64,000 nucleotides of DNA from Actinomadura macrotermitis (GTDB lineage: Bacteria > Actinomycetota > Actinomycetes > Streptosporangiales > Streptosporangiaceae): positions 620,001 to 684,000 of the forward strand of contig NZ_WEGH01000005.1 of NCBI RefSeq assembly GCF_009604375.1, read 5' to 3'. The first letter of the stretch is position 1. Each line of letters starts with the position of its first letter. The notes under the pieces are model-generated. The model was not told the DNA's origin, did no database searches, and saw nothing but the letters and a program-made list of their open reading frames with translations. Positions 36,401 to 44,069 of this stretch are shown piece by piece. The position numbers and the translations under genes were made by a program.

Positions 36401-37078
36401 CGGCAGGTCGGCGTACCAGTCGTAGAACGACAGCATCGCGCCGCCGAGCAGCGACACGAACCGGGACCCGGCCGCGTGCGACACCATCGACATCGCCGGG
36501 ATCGGCGAGAACCCCGCGATCCGGTCCGGGCCGTACTCGGCGATGGTGTGCACGTGCGCGGCGGCGATCATCTCGACCGCCTCGTCCCAGGACGCCCGCA
36601 CCAGGCCGCCCCTGCCCCGCGCGGACTGGTAGCGCCGCCGCTGCTCCGGGTCGGCGGTGATCTCGGCCCACGCCGCGACCGGGTCGCCGAGCCGCTCGCG
36701 CGCCTCCCGGTACATCCGCAGCAGCACGCCGCGTATGTAGGGGTGGCGGACGCGGGTCGGCGAGTAGGTGTACCAGGAGAACGCCGCACCGCGCGGGCAG
36801 CCCCGCGGCTCGTACTCGGGACGGTCCGGCCCCACCGACGGGTAGTCGGTCTCCTGGGCCTCCCAGGTGATGATGCCGTCCTTGACGTACACCTTCCACG
36901 AGCACGACCCGGTGCAGTTCACCCCGTGCGTCGACCGCACCACCTTGTCGTGCGCCCACCGGTCCCGGTAGAAGGCGTCGCCCTCACGGCCGCCCTTCAG
37001 ATAGCGGGCGCGCAGGTCCGGCGAGGTCTCCGCCCTGGAGAAGAACCGGCCCGTGCGCAGCAGCGCGTCGCTCATCAC
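33479..37078 (-). CDS. narG: Respiratory nitrate reductase alpha subunit (Mo-bisMGD)
   Basis: 1199 aa, full family length. FS0 cluster ligands are visible as His51, Cys55, Cys59 and Cys94 (THGVNCTGSCSW; EPRGCPRGAAFSW). Further conserved blocks: LILWGSNVPVTRTPDAHW, GAGANHWFHSDTIYRTFLSL, VVLPAATWYEKHDLSSTDMHP. It reduces nitrate to nitrite at the molybdopterin site on the cytoplasmic side, in a complex with NarH and NarI, for anaerobic or low-oxygen respiration. No Tat signal is seen. A 12-bp palindrome lies just upstream. No narK nitrate transporter is beside it. Confidence 0.97.
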   Translation of the reverse strand: MMSDALLRTGRFFSRAETSPDLRARYLKGGREGDAFYRDRWAHDKVVRSTHGVNCTGSCSWKVYVKDGIITWEAQETDYPSVGPDRPEYEPRGCPRGAAFSWYTYSPTRVRHPYIRGVLLRMYREARERLGDPVAAWAEITADPEQRRRYQSARGRGGLVRASWDEAVEMIAAAHVHTIAEYGPDRIAGFSPIPAMSMVSHAAGSRFVSLLGGAMLSFYDWYADLPVAAPQVFGDQTDVPESADWWDAAYLILWGSNVPVTRTPDAHWMAEARYRGQKVVVMSPDYSDATKFADEWVAPHPGTDGALGMAMGHVILKECFADRRVPYFTDYVKRHTDLPFLVTLEERDGARVPGRFLTAADLGEPGEEAAWKTVLLDAATGAPAVPNGSLGFRWGEAGKGRWNLLLEGVDPLLSVHGDGAGTAEVLLPRFDAPDGAAGVVRRGVPVRRVGGHEVTTVHDLMLAQYGVARPGLPGDWPASYDDAAAPGTPAWQEEITSVPAATAVRIAREFAATAEKSGGRCMIIMGAGANHWFHSDTIYRTFLSLLMLTGCQGVNGGGWAHYVGQEKVRPFTGWAQLAFGLDWTRPARQIPATAYWYLHTGQWRYDGYRADALASPLGQGLFGGRHTADLVAESARLGWTPFAPFFDRNPLDLADEAGDRDPGEFVAARLRDGTLRHAAADPDAPRNWPRVLTVWRANLLGSSAKGDEYFLRHLLGTGDNLQAAETPPDRRPRDVAWRDEAPRGKLDLLLSLDFRMTSTTLMSDVVLPAATWYEKHDLSSTDMHPFVHAFNPAVDPPWEARSDLDAFQAIARKFSELAAGRLGVRRDLVASPLQHDTPGECGAPYGAAGGTGPVFAVVERDYTAVGARMAELGPKAAAAGLPVKGVTFTPDKEMDWLRARSGTGPAGGPRLDTAAQWCETILALSGTSNGRLAAQGFAQLAERTGVSYDELAEGGAERRITFADTQARPTAVGPSPEWSGIEAPDRRYSPFTINVERHKPWHTLTGRMHFFLDHAWIAELGEQLPVFRPPLNMHALFGEPRPGTGDGAGLTVRYLTPHSKWSIHSEYQDNLFMLTLSRGGPTVWISAADAGRIGVADNDWVEMANRNGVVDARAVVSHRMPAGTVYYHHAQERVIDMPKTERTGRRGGIHNSLTRLLVKPTHLIGGYAQLSYAFNYLGPTGNQRDEVTVIRRRSQEVTY

Positions 37079-37090
37079 ACCCCCCGAAGA

Positions 37091-37102
37091 TCACGTTCGT
37101 GA
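37091..37102. promoter_or_regulatory. Palindrome upstream of narGHJI
   Basis: TCACGttCGTGA, perfect 5-bp arms, 13 bp before the narG start. A likely operator for an oxygen/nitrate-responsive or CRP-type regulator (inference); no such regulator is encoded in the window. Confidence 0.55.
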
Positions 37103-37299
37103 CCTTTCCCAGCACGGTGCGCAGGTAAGCCGCCACGCAGGGTGGTCTTCTCCCGGGGGGCGCGCCGGCCGCTCCCTGTGCCTGATCACAGACAAGCCCC
37201 GCAGATTCGGTACTTGTCTCCATATACGCGGTGGCCCTCGAGGGCTGACCATCTGTGCGACCCCCATCACCCCGTGTCCTTCCACCCCTCGGAGATGCG

Positions 37300-38439
37300 A
37301 TGCGCCGCACCGCCCTCGCCACCGGCACCGCCCTCACGGTGCTGGTCCTGGCGCCAGGCTCGCCCCCCGCCCACGCCGCGCCGACCCCGCCGCCGACGCC
37401 GTCCGCCCCGCGGCAGTCCACGACCGAGCGCTCGACCGGGTTCGACCCGCTGCCGCCCTCGTCCGACCCGGTCAAGCTGCGCACCGCCCTCCGCTCGCTC
37501 AAGGTGAGCTACACCTACAAGGGGCAGAAGCACACACTGGACGACTACCTCGCGCGCACCGGCACGCAGGGCTTCGTCGTGCTGGACGGCCAGGACGTGG
37601 TGTTCGAGCGCTACTCCTTCGCCGCCCGCGACACCCTCTTCCAGTCGTGGTCGATGGCCAAGTCCTTCACCTCGGCCGCGTTCGGCATCGCGCTCGGCGA
37701 CGGCAAGATCTCCTCCATCGACGACACCGTCACCAAGTACGTGCCCGAGCTGCGCGGCTCGGGCTACGACGGGGTGTCGCTGCGCGACCTGCTGCGCATG
37801 TCGTCGGGCATCGAGTGGAACGAGCCGACCAGCATCCCGCCGGTGCACGTCGCCGCCAGCCTCGGCGTGCCGATCACCCGCTTCGCGGCGGAGGCCAAGC
37901 GCGGCTGGGAGCCCGGCAGCCGGTTCGAGTACACCTCGATGAACTCCTTCGTGCTGTCCTGGGTGATCGCCCGCGCGACCGGCGTGCCCTACCACCGCTA
38001 CGTCGCCGAGCGGCTGTGGCAGCCCGCCGGGATGGAGTCGCGCGCCTACCTCGGCAACGACTCCAACGGCAACAGCCTCGGGTACTGCTGCTACTACGCC
38101 ACCGACCGCGACTTCGCCCGCTTCGGGCTGCTGTACCTGCGCGGCGGCGTCGCCAACGGCCGCCAGGTCGTGCCGCGCTCGTGGGTGACCGAGTCGACCA
38201 GGCCGTCGGCGCCGTTCAACAAGGGGTACGGGCTGCAGTGGTGGCTCGGCGAGGACGGCGACTACGAGGCCAACGGCCTGGCCGGGCAGCACATCTTCGT
38301 CTCGCCGCGCACCGGCGTGGTCATCGTCAAGTCCACGCTGGCCACGCTGGTCGGCGAGGAGGAGACCGACACCGCCTTCCGCGCCGTCGCCGCCGAGGTC
38401 GCGCGCACCCGGGAACAGCCGCCCGGCAAAGCGGGTTAG
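37300..38439 (+). CDS. Secreted serine hydrolase (beta-lactamase/class C-like)
   Basis: 379 aa from ATG 37300, with a Sec signal (MRRTALATGTALTVLVLAPG, then AHAAP). The catalytic SxxK motif is SMAK within QSWSMAKSFTSAAFG, and YTSMNSF is in the Tyr position of the second motif. LRDLLRMSSGIEWNEP is typical of the class C/AmpC-type serine hydrolases and D-alanyl-D-alanine carboxypeptidases. It probably acts outside the membrane on cell-wall or ester substrates; beta-lactam cleavage is not certain. A CCATATACG element (37221-37228) may be its -10. Its stop overlaps an iron box. Confidence 0.88.
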   Translation: MRRTALATGTALTVLVLAPGSPPAHAAPTPPPTPSAPRQSTTERSTGFDPLPPSSDPVKLRTALRSLKVSYTYKGQKHTLDDYLARTGTQGFVVLDGQDVVFERYSFAARDTLFQSWSMAKSFTSAAFGIALGDGKISSIDDTVTKYVPELRGSGYDGVSLRDLLRMSSGIEWNEPTSIPPVHVAASLGVPITRFAAEAKRGWEPGSRFEYTSMNSFVLSWVIARATGVPYHRYVAERLWQPAGMESRAYLGNDSNGNSLGYCCYYATDRDFARFGLLYLRGGVANGRQVVPRSWVTESTRPSAPFNKGYGLQWWLGEDGDYEANGLAGQHIFVSPRTGVVIVKSTLATLVGEEETDTAFRAVAAEVARTREQPPGKAG

Positions 38440-38450
38440 GGTTACCTAAC
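38435..38450. promoter_or_regulatory. DmdR/IdeR-type iron box
   Basis: GTTAGGgttaCCTAAC, perfect 6-bp arms, 25 bp upstream of the siderophore-interacting gene and overlapping the TAG stop of the serine hydrolase (38437-38439). It is partly similar to the DmdR1/IdeR iron-box consensus (TTAGGTTAGGCTAACCTAA): TTAGG, then CTAAC at the right distance. Confidence 0.6.
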
Positions 38451-38474
38451 ACCCCTTTCCGCATCGGAGGACGC

Positions 38475-39323
38475 ATGGCGACGGAACCGGCCCGCCAGGG
38501 ACCCCAGGCCACCAAGGGCGTGGTGCTGCGCACCGAGCGCGTCACCCCGCACATGATCCGGGTCGTCCTCGGCGGCCCCGGCCTCGCCGGGTTCGGCGCG
38601 GGCGCCTTCACCGACCACTACGTGAAGCTGCTGTTCCCCAAGCCGGGCGTCGCCTACCCCGAGCCGTTCGACATGGGCGCGATCCGCGCCGCGCTGCCCC
38701 GCGACCAGTGGCCGGTCACCCGCACCTACACCGTGCGGGCCTTCGACGCCGCGGCCGGCGAGCTCACCCTGGACTTCGTGCACCACGGGGACAAGGGCCT
38801 CGCCGGCCCGTGGGCCGCCCGCGCCGAGCCCGGCGACGAGATCATGTTCCTCGGCCCCGGCGGCGGCTACGCGCCGGACGCCGGCGCCGGCTGGCACCTG
38901 CTGGCCGGGGACGAGAGCGCCCTGCCGGCCATCGCCGCGTCGCTGGAGCGCCTGCCCGAGGGCGCGCCCGCGCGGGTGTTCGTCGAGGTCGAGGGCCCGG
39001 CCGAGGAGCAGGTCCTCACCTCCCCCGGCAAGCCCGAGATCGTGTGGCTGCACCGCGGCGGCCGCCCGGTCGGCGAGGCCCTCGTCGCCGCCGTGCGCGG
39101 CCTGGACTTCCCCGGCGGCACCGTGCAGGCGTTCGTGCACGGCGAGGCCGGGTTCGTCAAGGAGCTCCGCCGCCACCTGCGGATCGAGCGCGGGCTGCCG
39201 CTGGAGCAGCTGTCGATCTCGGGCTACTGGCGCCTCGGCCGCGACGAGGACGGCTGGCAGTCCTCCAAGCGCGACTGGAACCGCGAGGTCGAGGCCGAGG
39301 AGCAGGCCGCCCTCGCCACCTGA
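38475..39323 (+). CDS. Siderophore-interacting protein (FAD-dependent ferric reductase)
   Basis: 282 aa, SIP/ViuB family. The N-terminal FAD domain has VVLRTERVTPHMIRVVLGGP, DHYVKLLFPKPG, WPVTRTYTVRAFD. The C-terminal NAD(P)-binding half has LLAGDESALPAIAASLE and ends ISGYWRLGRDEDGWQSSKRDW, the family signature. It reduces ferric siderophores in the cytoplasm to free the iron. GGAGG lies upstream of the ATG, and a DmdR/IdeR box 25 bp upstream implies iron repression. No siderophore transport genes are in the window. Confidence 0.94.
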   Translation: MATEPARQGPQATKGVVLRTERVTPHMIRVVLGGPGLAGFGAGAFTDHYVKLLFPKPGVAYPEPFDMGAIRAALPRDQWPVTRTYTVRAFDAAAGELTLDFVHHGDKGLAGPWAARAEPGDEIMFLGPGGGYAPDAGAGWHLLAGDESALPAIAASLERLPEGAPARVFVEVEGPAEEQVLTSPGKPEIVWLHRGGRPVGEALVAAVRGLDFPGGTVQAFVHGEAGFVKELRRHLRIERGLPLEQLSISGYWRLGRDEDGWQSSKRDWNREVEAEEQAALAT

Positions 39324-39325
39324 TC

Positions 39326-40168
39326 TCAGGCGCGCAGGGCCTCGGCCAGGCGCTCGCCGAACTCGGCGGGGTGCGTGGTCAGGCCGGTGTGCCCGCCGGG
39401 GAAGTGCAGGAGCGGCGTGCCGAACCGCTCGGCCAGCAAGGCGGCCGGGCGGTAGGGCAGCTCGCCGCGCGAGTCCTCGCCGCAGGCGAGCACGAGCCGG
39501 TCCGTCAGCTCCCCCAGCCGCCGGACGTCGGGCGCGTAGGACATGAAGCTCGGCACGATGCGCCCGACGAAGTAGGGCAGGCCGGCCATCGTCTGCTCGG
39601 CCCGCGCCGCCGCCTGCGGGGGAAGCCTCAGCTCGGGCTCGGTTTTCGGCTCGGCGGCGTCGCCGTCCTTCTTCAGGCCGGCGGCGAACACCGCCATCGC
39701 CGGCATGAGCCCCTGCGTGCGGAACGTCTCCCGCACGCGCGCGATGAGCGCGCGGTGCTCGGCGGCGTCCGGCAGGACCTCCACGACCGGCGGTTCGTGC
39801 GCCACCAGGCGCGCGACGCGCTCGGGACGGGCGGTGAGCAGGTGCAGGGCGGCGATCGCGCCCGAGCTGGTGCCGAAGACCCGGGCGGGCCGGTCCGGCG
39901 ACAGCAGGTCCAGCAGCCGCAGCGCGTCGCCGGCGTGCTCGGCCACGTGCTGCTCGGCCTCGGGGTCGTCCAGCGTGCTGCGGCCGAGACCGCGCGGGTC
40001 GTAGGTCGCGACGGTGTACTCGGCGGCCAGGCCATCGGCGATCTCGTCGAAGGCGGCCGCGCCGCCGGTGCCGCCGGGGATCAGCAGCAGGAGCGGTCCT
40101 TGGCCGCGCACCTGGTAGTGCAGGGTCGCGCCGTCGACGGGCAGGCCGCCCGCGGTCATGGTGGTCAT
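39326..40168 (-). CDS. Alpha/beta-hydrolase
   Basis: 280 aa. Core features: LLLLIPGGTGGAAAFDEIAD (oxyanion region), TYDPRGLGRSTLDDP, nucleophile Ser in VFGTSSGAIAALHLL, and HFPGGHTGLTTHPAEFGERL with the catalytic His. The substrate is unknown; many such proteins are esterases or haloperoxidase-like enzymes. Start ATG overlaps the TetR stop (ATGA), and GGAG lies upstream, so regulator and enzyme are one operon. It converges on the SIP gene, 2 bp between stops. Confidence 0.9.
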   Translation of the reverse strand: MTTMTAGGLPVDGATLHYQVRGQGPLLLLIPGGTGGAAAFDEIADGLAAEYTVATYDPRGLGRSTLDDPEAEQHVAEHAGDALRLLDLLSPDRPARVFGTSSGAIAALHLLTARPERVARLVAHEPPVVEVLPDAAEHRALIARVRETFRTQGLMPAMAVFAAGLKKDGDAAEPKTEPELRLPPQAAARAEQTMAGLPYFVGRIVPSFMSYAPDVRRLGELTDRLVLACGEDSRGELPYRPAALLAERFGTPLLHFPGGHTGLTTHPAEFGERLAEALRA

Positions 40169-40758
40169 CGGGGGTCTCCTTCGGGGGCCGGCGGCCAGTT
40201 CTCCAGCAGGACGTGCAGGGCGTCCAGGGCGCGCTCCCAGGAGTGCTGCGGCGAGCGGTCGGCACCGAACCCGTCCGCGGCCTCCAGGGACACGTATCCG
40301 TGGAAGGTGCTGCGCAGCAGCCGGACCGCGTCGGTCAGGTCGGGTTCGGCCAGCCCGTAGCCGCGCAGCATGCCGTAGGTCAGCTCGACCGCGCGCCGCG
40401 GGCCGGTCGCCTTCGCGGCCAGCTCCGGGTCGATCCGGCTCGGGACCTGGGTCGCGGTGTAGCGGCCCGGATGCTCGCGGGCGTACCGGCGCCAGGCGTT
40501 CGCGTACGCCACCAGCGCGTCCTTGCGCGCCAGCCCGGCGGTCGCCTCCGCGATGGCGGTGGTCTTCTCGTCCGCCGCCAGCAGCGCGATCCGCCCGCGC
40601 AGGTCCTCCAGGTTCCGGACGTGGCCGTACAGGCTCGCGTCCTTCACGCCCAGCCGCCGCGCCACCCGCGCCATGGTCACCTGATCGAGCCCGATCTCGT
40701 CCGCCAGCTCGGCACCCGCGACCGTCACCCGCTCGGCCGTCAGCCCGGCCCGCACCAT
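40165..40758 (-). CDS. TetR/AcrR-family regulator
   Basis: 197 aa. N-terminal TetR HTH (AGAELADEIGLDQVTMARVARRLGVKDASLYGHV; residues about 12-45) and a C-terminal ligand domain with a basic-aromatic TWR-like stretch. GGAGGG is 3 nt from the ATG. Two tandem CCTAGG/CTAGG elements upstream form the likely operator, so it should repress itself and the coupled hydrolase. The inducer is unknown but probably a hydrophobic ester or metabolite handled by the hydrolase. Confidence 0.9.
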   Translation of the reverse strand: MVRAGLTAERVTVAGAELADEIGLDQVTMARVARRLGVKDASLYGHVRNLEDLRGRIALLAADEKTTAIAEATAGLARKDALVAYANAWRRYAREHPGRYTATQVPSRIDPELAAKATGPRRAVELTYGMLRGYGLAEPDLTDAVRLLRSTFHGYVSLEAADGFGADRSPQHSWERALDALHVLLENWPPAPEGDPR

Positions 40759-40770
40759 ACGCCCTCCATT

Positions 40771-40805
40771 CCTAGGGCCCCTAGTTATAGCCTAGGACCC
40801 CTAGG
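40771..40805. promoter_or_regulatory. Tandem TetR operator-like repeats
   Basis: CCTAGGgcCCCTAG (40771-40784) and CCTAGGacCCCTAGG (40791-40805) repeat 20 bp apart, just upstream of the TetR start. Between them, on the minus strand, is a -10-like TATAAC. Binding by the adjacent TetR is inferred. Confidence 0.65.
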
Positions 40806-40904
40806 AACGCAACGCGCTTCACCGGCTTCCGGCCGACCAAAGTCGATCGCATCGCCTTCTTTCGGAGGCTGTGGGCGTACCGGGCATGGCGGGAGGCTGG
40901 GCTG

Positions 40905-41318
40905 GTGAGCGAATCGAAGATTCCCCTTGCGACGGGCTCGTACGCCGGTTCCCCGGCTGAGGAGCTCGCCGGGCGCAGGCGAGGTCACCGCATCGCCGCG
41001 GGGGTGGACCAGCGGGTGCTGTTCCCGCGGACCGGACGGCTGGAGCTCCATCCCGACCGCCTCGTGATCGGCGGCTGGCATGGCGGGGCCGATCTCGTGC
41101 TGCGGCCGGAGGAGGTGAGATCGGTGGCCAATGAGTACACCGGCCTGTACGGACGGTTCGTCGGCGGGCTGCTGAACTCGGGCAGGCCTCTCATCGTGGA
41201 GACGGCCACGGCCGGCGAGATCTACCTGATGGTGGATCACAGGACGTTCCTGGAGACCACCGCCAACCGCAAGTGGGCCCGCCTGCTGAAGACCTGGCTG
41301 GTGTCGGGCGATGGGTGA
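40905..41318 (+). CDS. PH-like domain protein of unknown function
   Basis: 137 aa from GTG 40905, with GGGAGG about 7 nt upstream. The strand-rich pattern (RVLFPRTGRLELHPDRLVIGGW, ADLVLRPEEVRSVANEY, RPLIVETATAGEIYLMVDHR) and a C-terminal helix (WARLLKTWL) suggest a small bacterial PH-like or GRAM-like fold. No signal or TM. It overlaps the carboxylesterase start by 8 bp and heads a four-gene coupled operon with a two-component system. A membrane- or partner-binding accessory role is a guess from the fold. Confidence 0.75.
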   Translation: MSESKIPLATGSYAGSPAEELAGRRRGHRIAAGVDQRVLFPRTGRLELHPDRLVIGGWHGGADLVLRPEEVRSVANEYTGLYGRFVGGLLNSGRPLIVETATAGEIYLMVDHRTFLETTANRKWARLLKTWLVSGDG

Positions 41319-42933
41319 GCCGGTCCTGGGGCGAAGGCGGCGAACGGCCGGGCCGGTATGGGCCGTGACGGCCCTGGTGACGTGCTGCCTGAGCGTCCCG
41401 GCGGTCGGCGCGTCGGTCACGACGGGCGGGGCGGACCCGGTGGCGCGCACCGATCTGGGTCCGGTGCGCGGAGTCGCGACGGGACACACGGAGCTTTATC
41501 AGGGCATTCCCTACGCTCAGCCGCCGACCGGGTCCAGGCGCTGGCGCCCGCCGGTCCGTCCCCGCCCCTGGACGGCGGTACGGGACGCGAGCAAGCCCGG
41601 ACCGGCATGCGCGCAACTGGACGAGACCGGTGGCGTCGCGGCTCATTCCTCCGAGGACTGCCTCTACCTCAACGTCACCGCTCCCCGCGGGAACCGTTCC
41701 GAGCGCCGGCCGGTCGTGGTGTACCTGCACGGCGGAGCCTTCAGTTCGGGCTCGGGCAGCGACTTCGACGCCCGCCGCATGGCCGCCACGGGCGGCGTCG
41801 TGGTGGTCACCGTCAACTCCCGGCTCGGCGTGTTCGGGTTCTTCGGCCATCCCCGGATGGCCGGGTCGGGCACCTACGCGCTGGCCGACCAGCAGGCCGC
41901 GTTGCGCTGGGTACGGGCCAACGCGCAGGCGTTCGGCGGCGATCCGGGTAACGTCACGCTGATGGGAGAGTCCTCGGGCGGGGCGAGCGTCTGCGCCCAA
42001 CTGGTCTCGCCTCCGGCGGCCGGACTCTTCCACCGCGCGATCATCCAGAGCGGGTCCTGCCTGCAGAGCTGGCCCAAGAACATGATGGCCCCCGGGCTCG
42101 ACGCCATCTCCTATTGGGCACCCCGAACGGCCGTGCAGGCCCGAGGCGCCGCGGCGGCGGCGAAGCTGGGTTGCACGGGACCGGACGGACCGGCATGCCT
42201 GCGCCGGACGGACACCGGGAAGCTCCTGGCGTTGAACGGCCGGTTCGTCACGCCGGCGTTCGGGACCCGGGCGCTGCCCACCGACCCGGTCAAGGCACTG
42301 CGGACCGGCGCCTTCCAACGGGTCCCGGTGCTGCAGGGCAACACCCGGGACGAACACCGGCTGTTCGGGAGCCTCTTCGAGGCGGAGAAACCCATCGACG
42401 ACGCCCGTTACCGGGCTCTGCTGGCGACGTCCTTCGGAGAGCGCACGGCCCGTCGCGTCTACGTCCGGTATCCGCCCCGGGCGTACTCCGGCCGGTCGGG
42501 ATCCCCGGCCGCGCTGGCCTGGGCCGCGGTCGGCACCGACGTCGGATGGGTGTGCCCGACCCTTGCCGCCGACCGGCTCCTGGCCCGGCACGTGCCCGTC
42601 TTCAGTTTCGAGTTCGCCGAGCCGAACGTCCCGGACTTCCTCGGCGTCTTCCCCAAGGGCTACCCGCCCGGCGCCTTCCACGGCTCGGAGCTCCCCATGT
42701 TCTTCGACATCGCGGGCACGTCCGTGCCGCTCGGTCCCGCGCAGCGGAAGCTGTCCGAATCAATGATCATGTATTGGGCCGCGTTCGCCGCCCAGGGCGA
42801 TCCGAACCGGGCCGGGCTGCCCCGCTGGCCGAGGTTCCCGGCCACCCAGGCGCTGGACTCAGCGCGCGCCGGGATCTCCCGGACCGATCTGGCCGCCGGG
42901 CACCACTGCCGCTTCTGGGCGGCACGGCCATGA
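41311..42933 (+). CDS. Secreted type-B carboxylesterase
   Basis: 540 aa. Signal-like N-terminus (RRRRTAGPVWAVTALVTCCLSVPAVGA) for export. Type-B carboxylesterase/lipase signatures: YQGIPYAQPPTGSRRWRPP, oxyanion HGGAFSSGS, nucleophile in VTLMGESSGGASVCAQL, and the acid/His region GAFHGSELPMFFDIAG. It should cleave esters outside the cell. The start overlaps the PH-like gene and the stop overlaps the histidine-kinase start (ATGA), so it is translated with a two-component system. Confidence 0.92.
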   Translation: MGEPVLGRRRRTAGPVWAVTALVTCCLSVPAVGASVTTGGADPVARTDLGPVRGVATGHTELYQGIPYAQPPTGSRRWRPPVRPRPWTAVRDASKPGPACAQLDETGGVAAHSSEDCLYLNVTAPRGNRSERRPVVVYLHGGAFSSGSGSDFDARRMAATGGVVVVTVNSRLGVFGFFGHPRMAGSGTYALADQQAALRWVRANAQAFGGDPGNVTLMGESSGGASVCAQLVSPPAAGLFHRAIIQSGSCLQSWPKNMMAPGLDAISYWAPRTAVQARGAAAAAKLGCTGPDGPACLRRTDTGKLLALNGRFVTPAFGTRALPTDPVKALRTGAFQRVPVLQGNTRDEHRLFGSLFEAEKPIDDARYRALLATSFGERTARRVYVRYPPRAYSGRSGSPAALAWAAVGTDVGWVCPTLAADRLLARHVPVFSFEFAEPNVPDFLGVFPKGYPPGAFHGSELPMFFDIAGTSVPLGPAQRKLSESMIMYWAAFAAQGDPNRAGLPRWPRFPATQALDSARAGISRTDLAAGHHCRFWAARP

Positions 42934-44069
42934 GGATCGCATGGTGGCCGGCCCCCGTGGTCGACGCCGTCGCCATCGCCGTCGCGGTGCTGATCGGCGT
43001 GCTGAACCTCTGGCCTCGTTACGCGCAGGAAGCGGGCACGCTCGCCAAGGCCGACCTGGCGGCCGGGCTCGCCTGCTGCCCGGCCCTGGTGATGCGCCGC
43101 CGCCGGCCGGCCGGGCTGGCACTGGTCGTCACGGCGGTCTCGGCCGTGTCCCTGGTGGCCGGCGGCGCGGCGTTCGTGGCGACGCTGTCGGTCGCCGTGC
43201 GGCGGCCCTGGCCCGTGGCGGCGGGGATCGGCGCGCTCGGCGTGCTGACCGGGATGATCGCCGTGGCGCTGCGTCCCCCTCCCGAGCTGCCCTACGCGGC
43301 GAACGTCGCGATCATCGCCCTGCTGACCGCCGCGACGGTCGGCTGGGGACAGGCGGTCCGCGCGCGGCGCCAGCTCCTGGCCTCCCTCGCCGAGCGGGCC
43401 CGCCGCGCCGAGAGCGACCGCCACCTCCGGGAGGCCGAGGCCAGGCGGCTGGAACGGGTGCGGATCGCTCGCGAGATGCACGACGTGCTCGCCCACCGCA
43501 TGTCCTTGCTCAGCGTGCACGCCGGCGCGCTGGAGTTCCGCCCGGACGCCTCGCCGGAGGAGATCTCGCGCGCCGCCGGGGTGATCCGCAGCGGCGTCCA
43601 CCAGATGCTCGTCGACCTGCGCGAGGTCATCGGGCTGCTGCGCGAGGACCCGGCCGACGGCGGGGACGCCCCGCCGCCCTCGCTCGCCGGCGTGGCCGGG
43701 CTCGTCGAGGAGTCCCGGCGCGCGGGCGCACAGGTCGCCTTGGAGCTGGACGTCGGGAACATGGCGATGGTGCCCACCCTGGCCGGGCGCACCGCCTACC
43801 GGGTCGTCCAGGAGGGGCTGACGAACGCGCGCAAGCACGCGCCGGGCATGCCGGTCACCGTCACCGTGCGGGGCGGGGCCGGGCACGGGCTGGAGGTCCA
43901 GGTCCGCCAGCCGCTGCCCGGTCCCGATCGCGGGCGCCCGGCGATCCCGGGGACCGGCACCGGCCTGACCGGGCTGTCCGAGCGCGCCACGCTGGCCGGC
44001 GGGCGGCTGGAGCACGGCCCGGTGGCGGGCGCCCATCTGCTGCGCGCGTGGCTGCCCTGGGAGGCGTGA
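42930..44069 (+). CDS. Histidine kinase of the NarL/LuxR two-component type
   Basis: 379 aa. Five to six N-terminal hydrophobic segments (about 10-140) form the sensor region. The HisKA_3 dimerisation domain carries phospho-His184 in REMHDVLAHRMSLL, followed by an N-box-like VVQEGLTNARKHAPG and a G-box GTGTGLTGLSERATLAGG. It autophosphorylates and passes phosphate to the RR encoded next (the TGATG overlap couples the two). The signal is unknown; the coupled secreted esterase suggests an envelope or ester stimulus. No extracellular sensor domain is evident. Confidence 0.95.
   Translation: MRIAWWPAPVVDAVAIAVAVLIGVLNLWPRYAQEAGTLAKADLAAGLACCPALVMRRRRPAGLALVVTAVSAVSLVAGGAAFVATLSVAVRRPWPVAAGIGALGVLTGMIAVALRPPPELPYAANVAIIALLTAATVGWGQAVRARRQLLASLAERARRAESDRHLREAEARRLERVRIAREMHDVLAHRMSLLSVHAGALEFRPDASPEEISRAAGVIRSGVHQMLVDLREVIGLLREDPADGGDAPPPSLAGVAGLVEESRRAGAQVALELDVGNMAMVPTLAGRTAYRVVQEGLTNARKHAPGMPVTVTVRGGAGHGLEVQVRQPLPGPDRGRPAIPGTGTGLTGLSERATLAGGRLEHGPVAGAHLLRAWLPWEA

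Noticed and set aside
33350..37102. Very long open frame (about 1250 codons) antisense to narG and narH
   Set aside because: GC-rich shadow frame: low-complexity Arg/Val/Gly/Pro composition, no domain, and narG on the other strand carries clear catalytic motifs.
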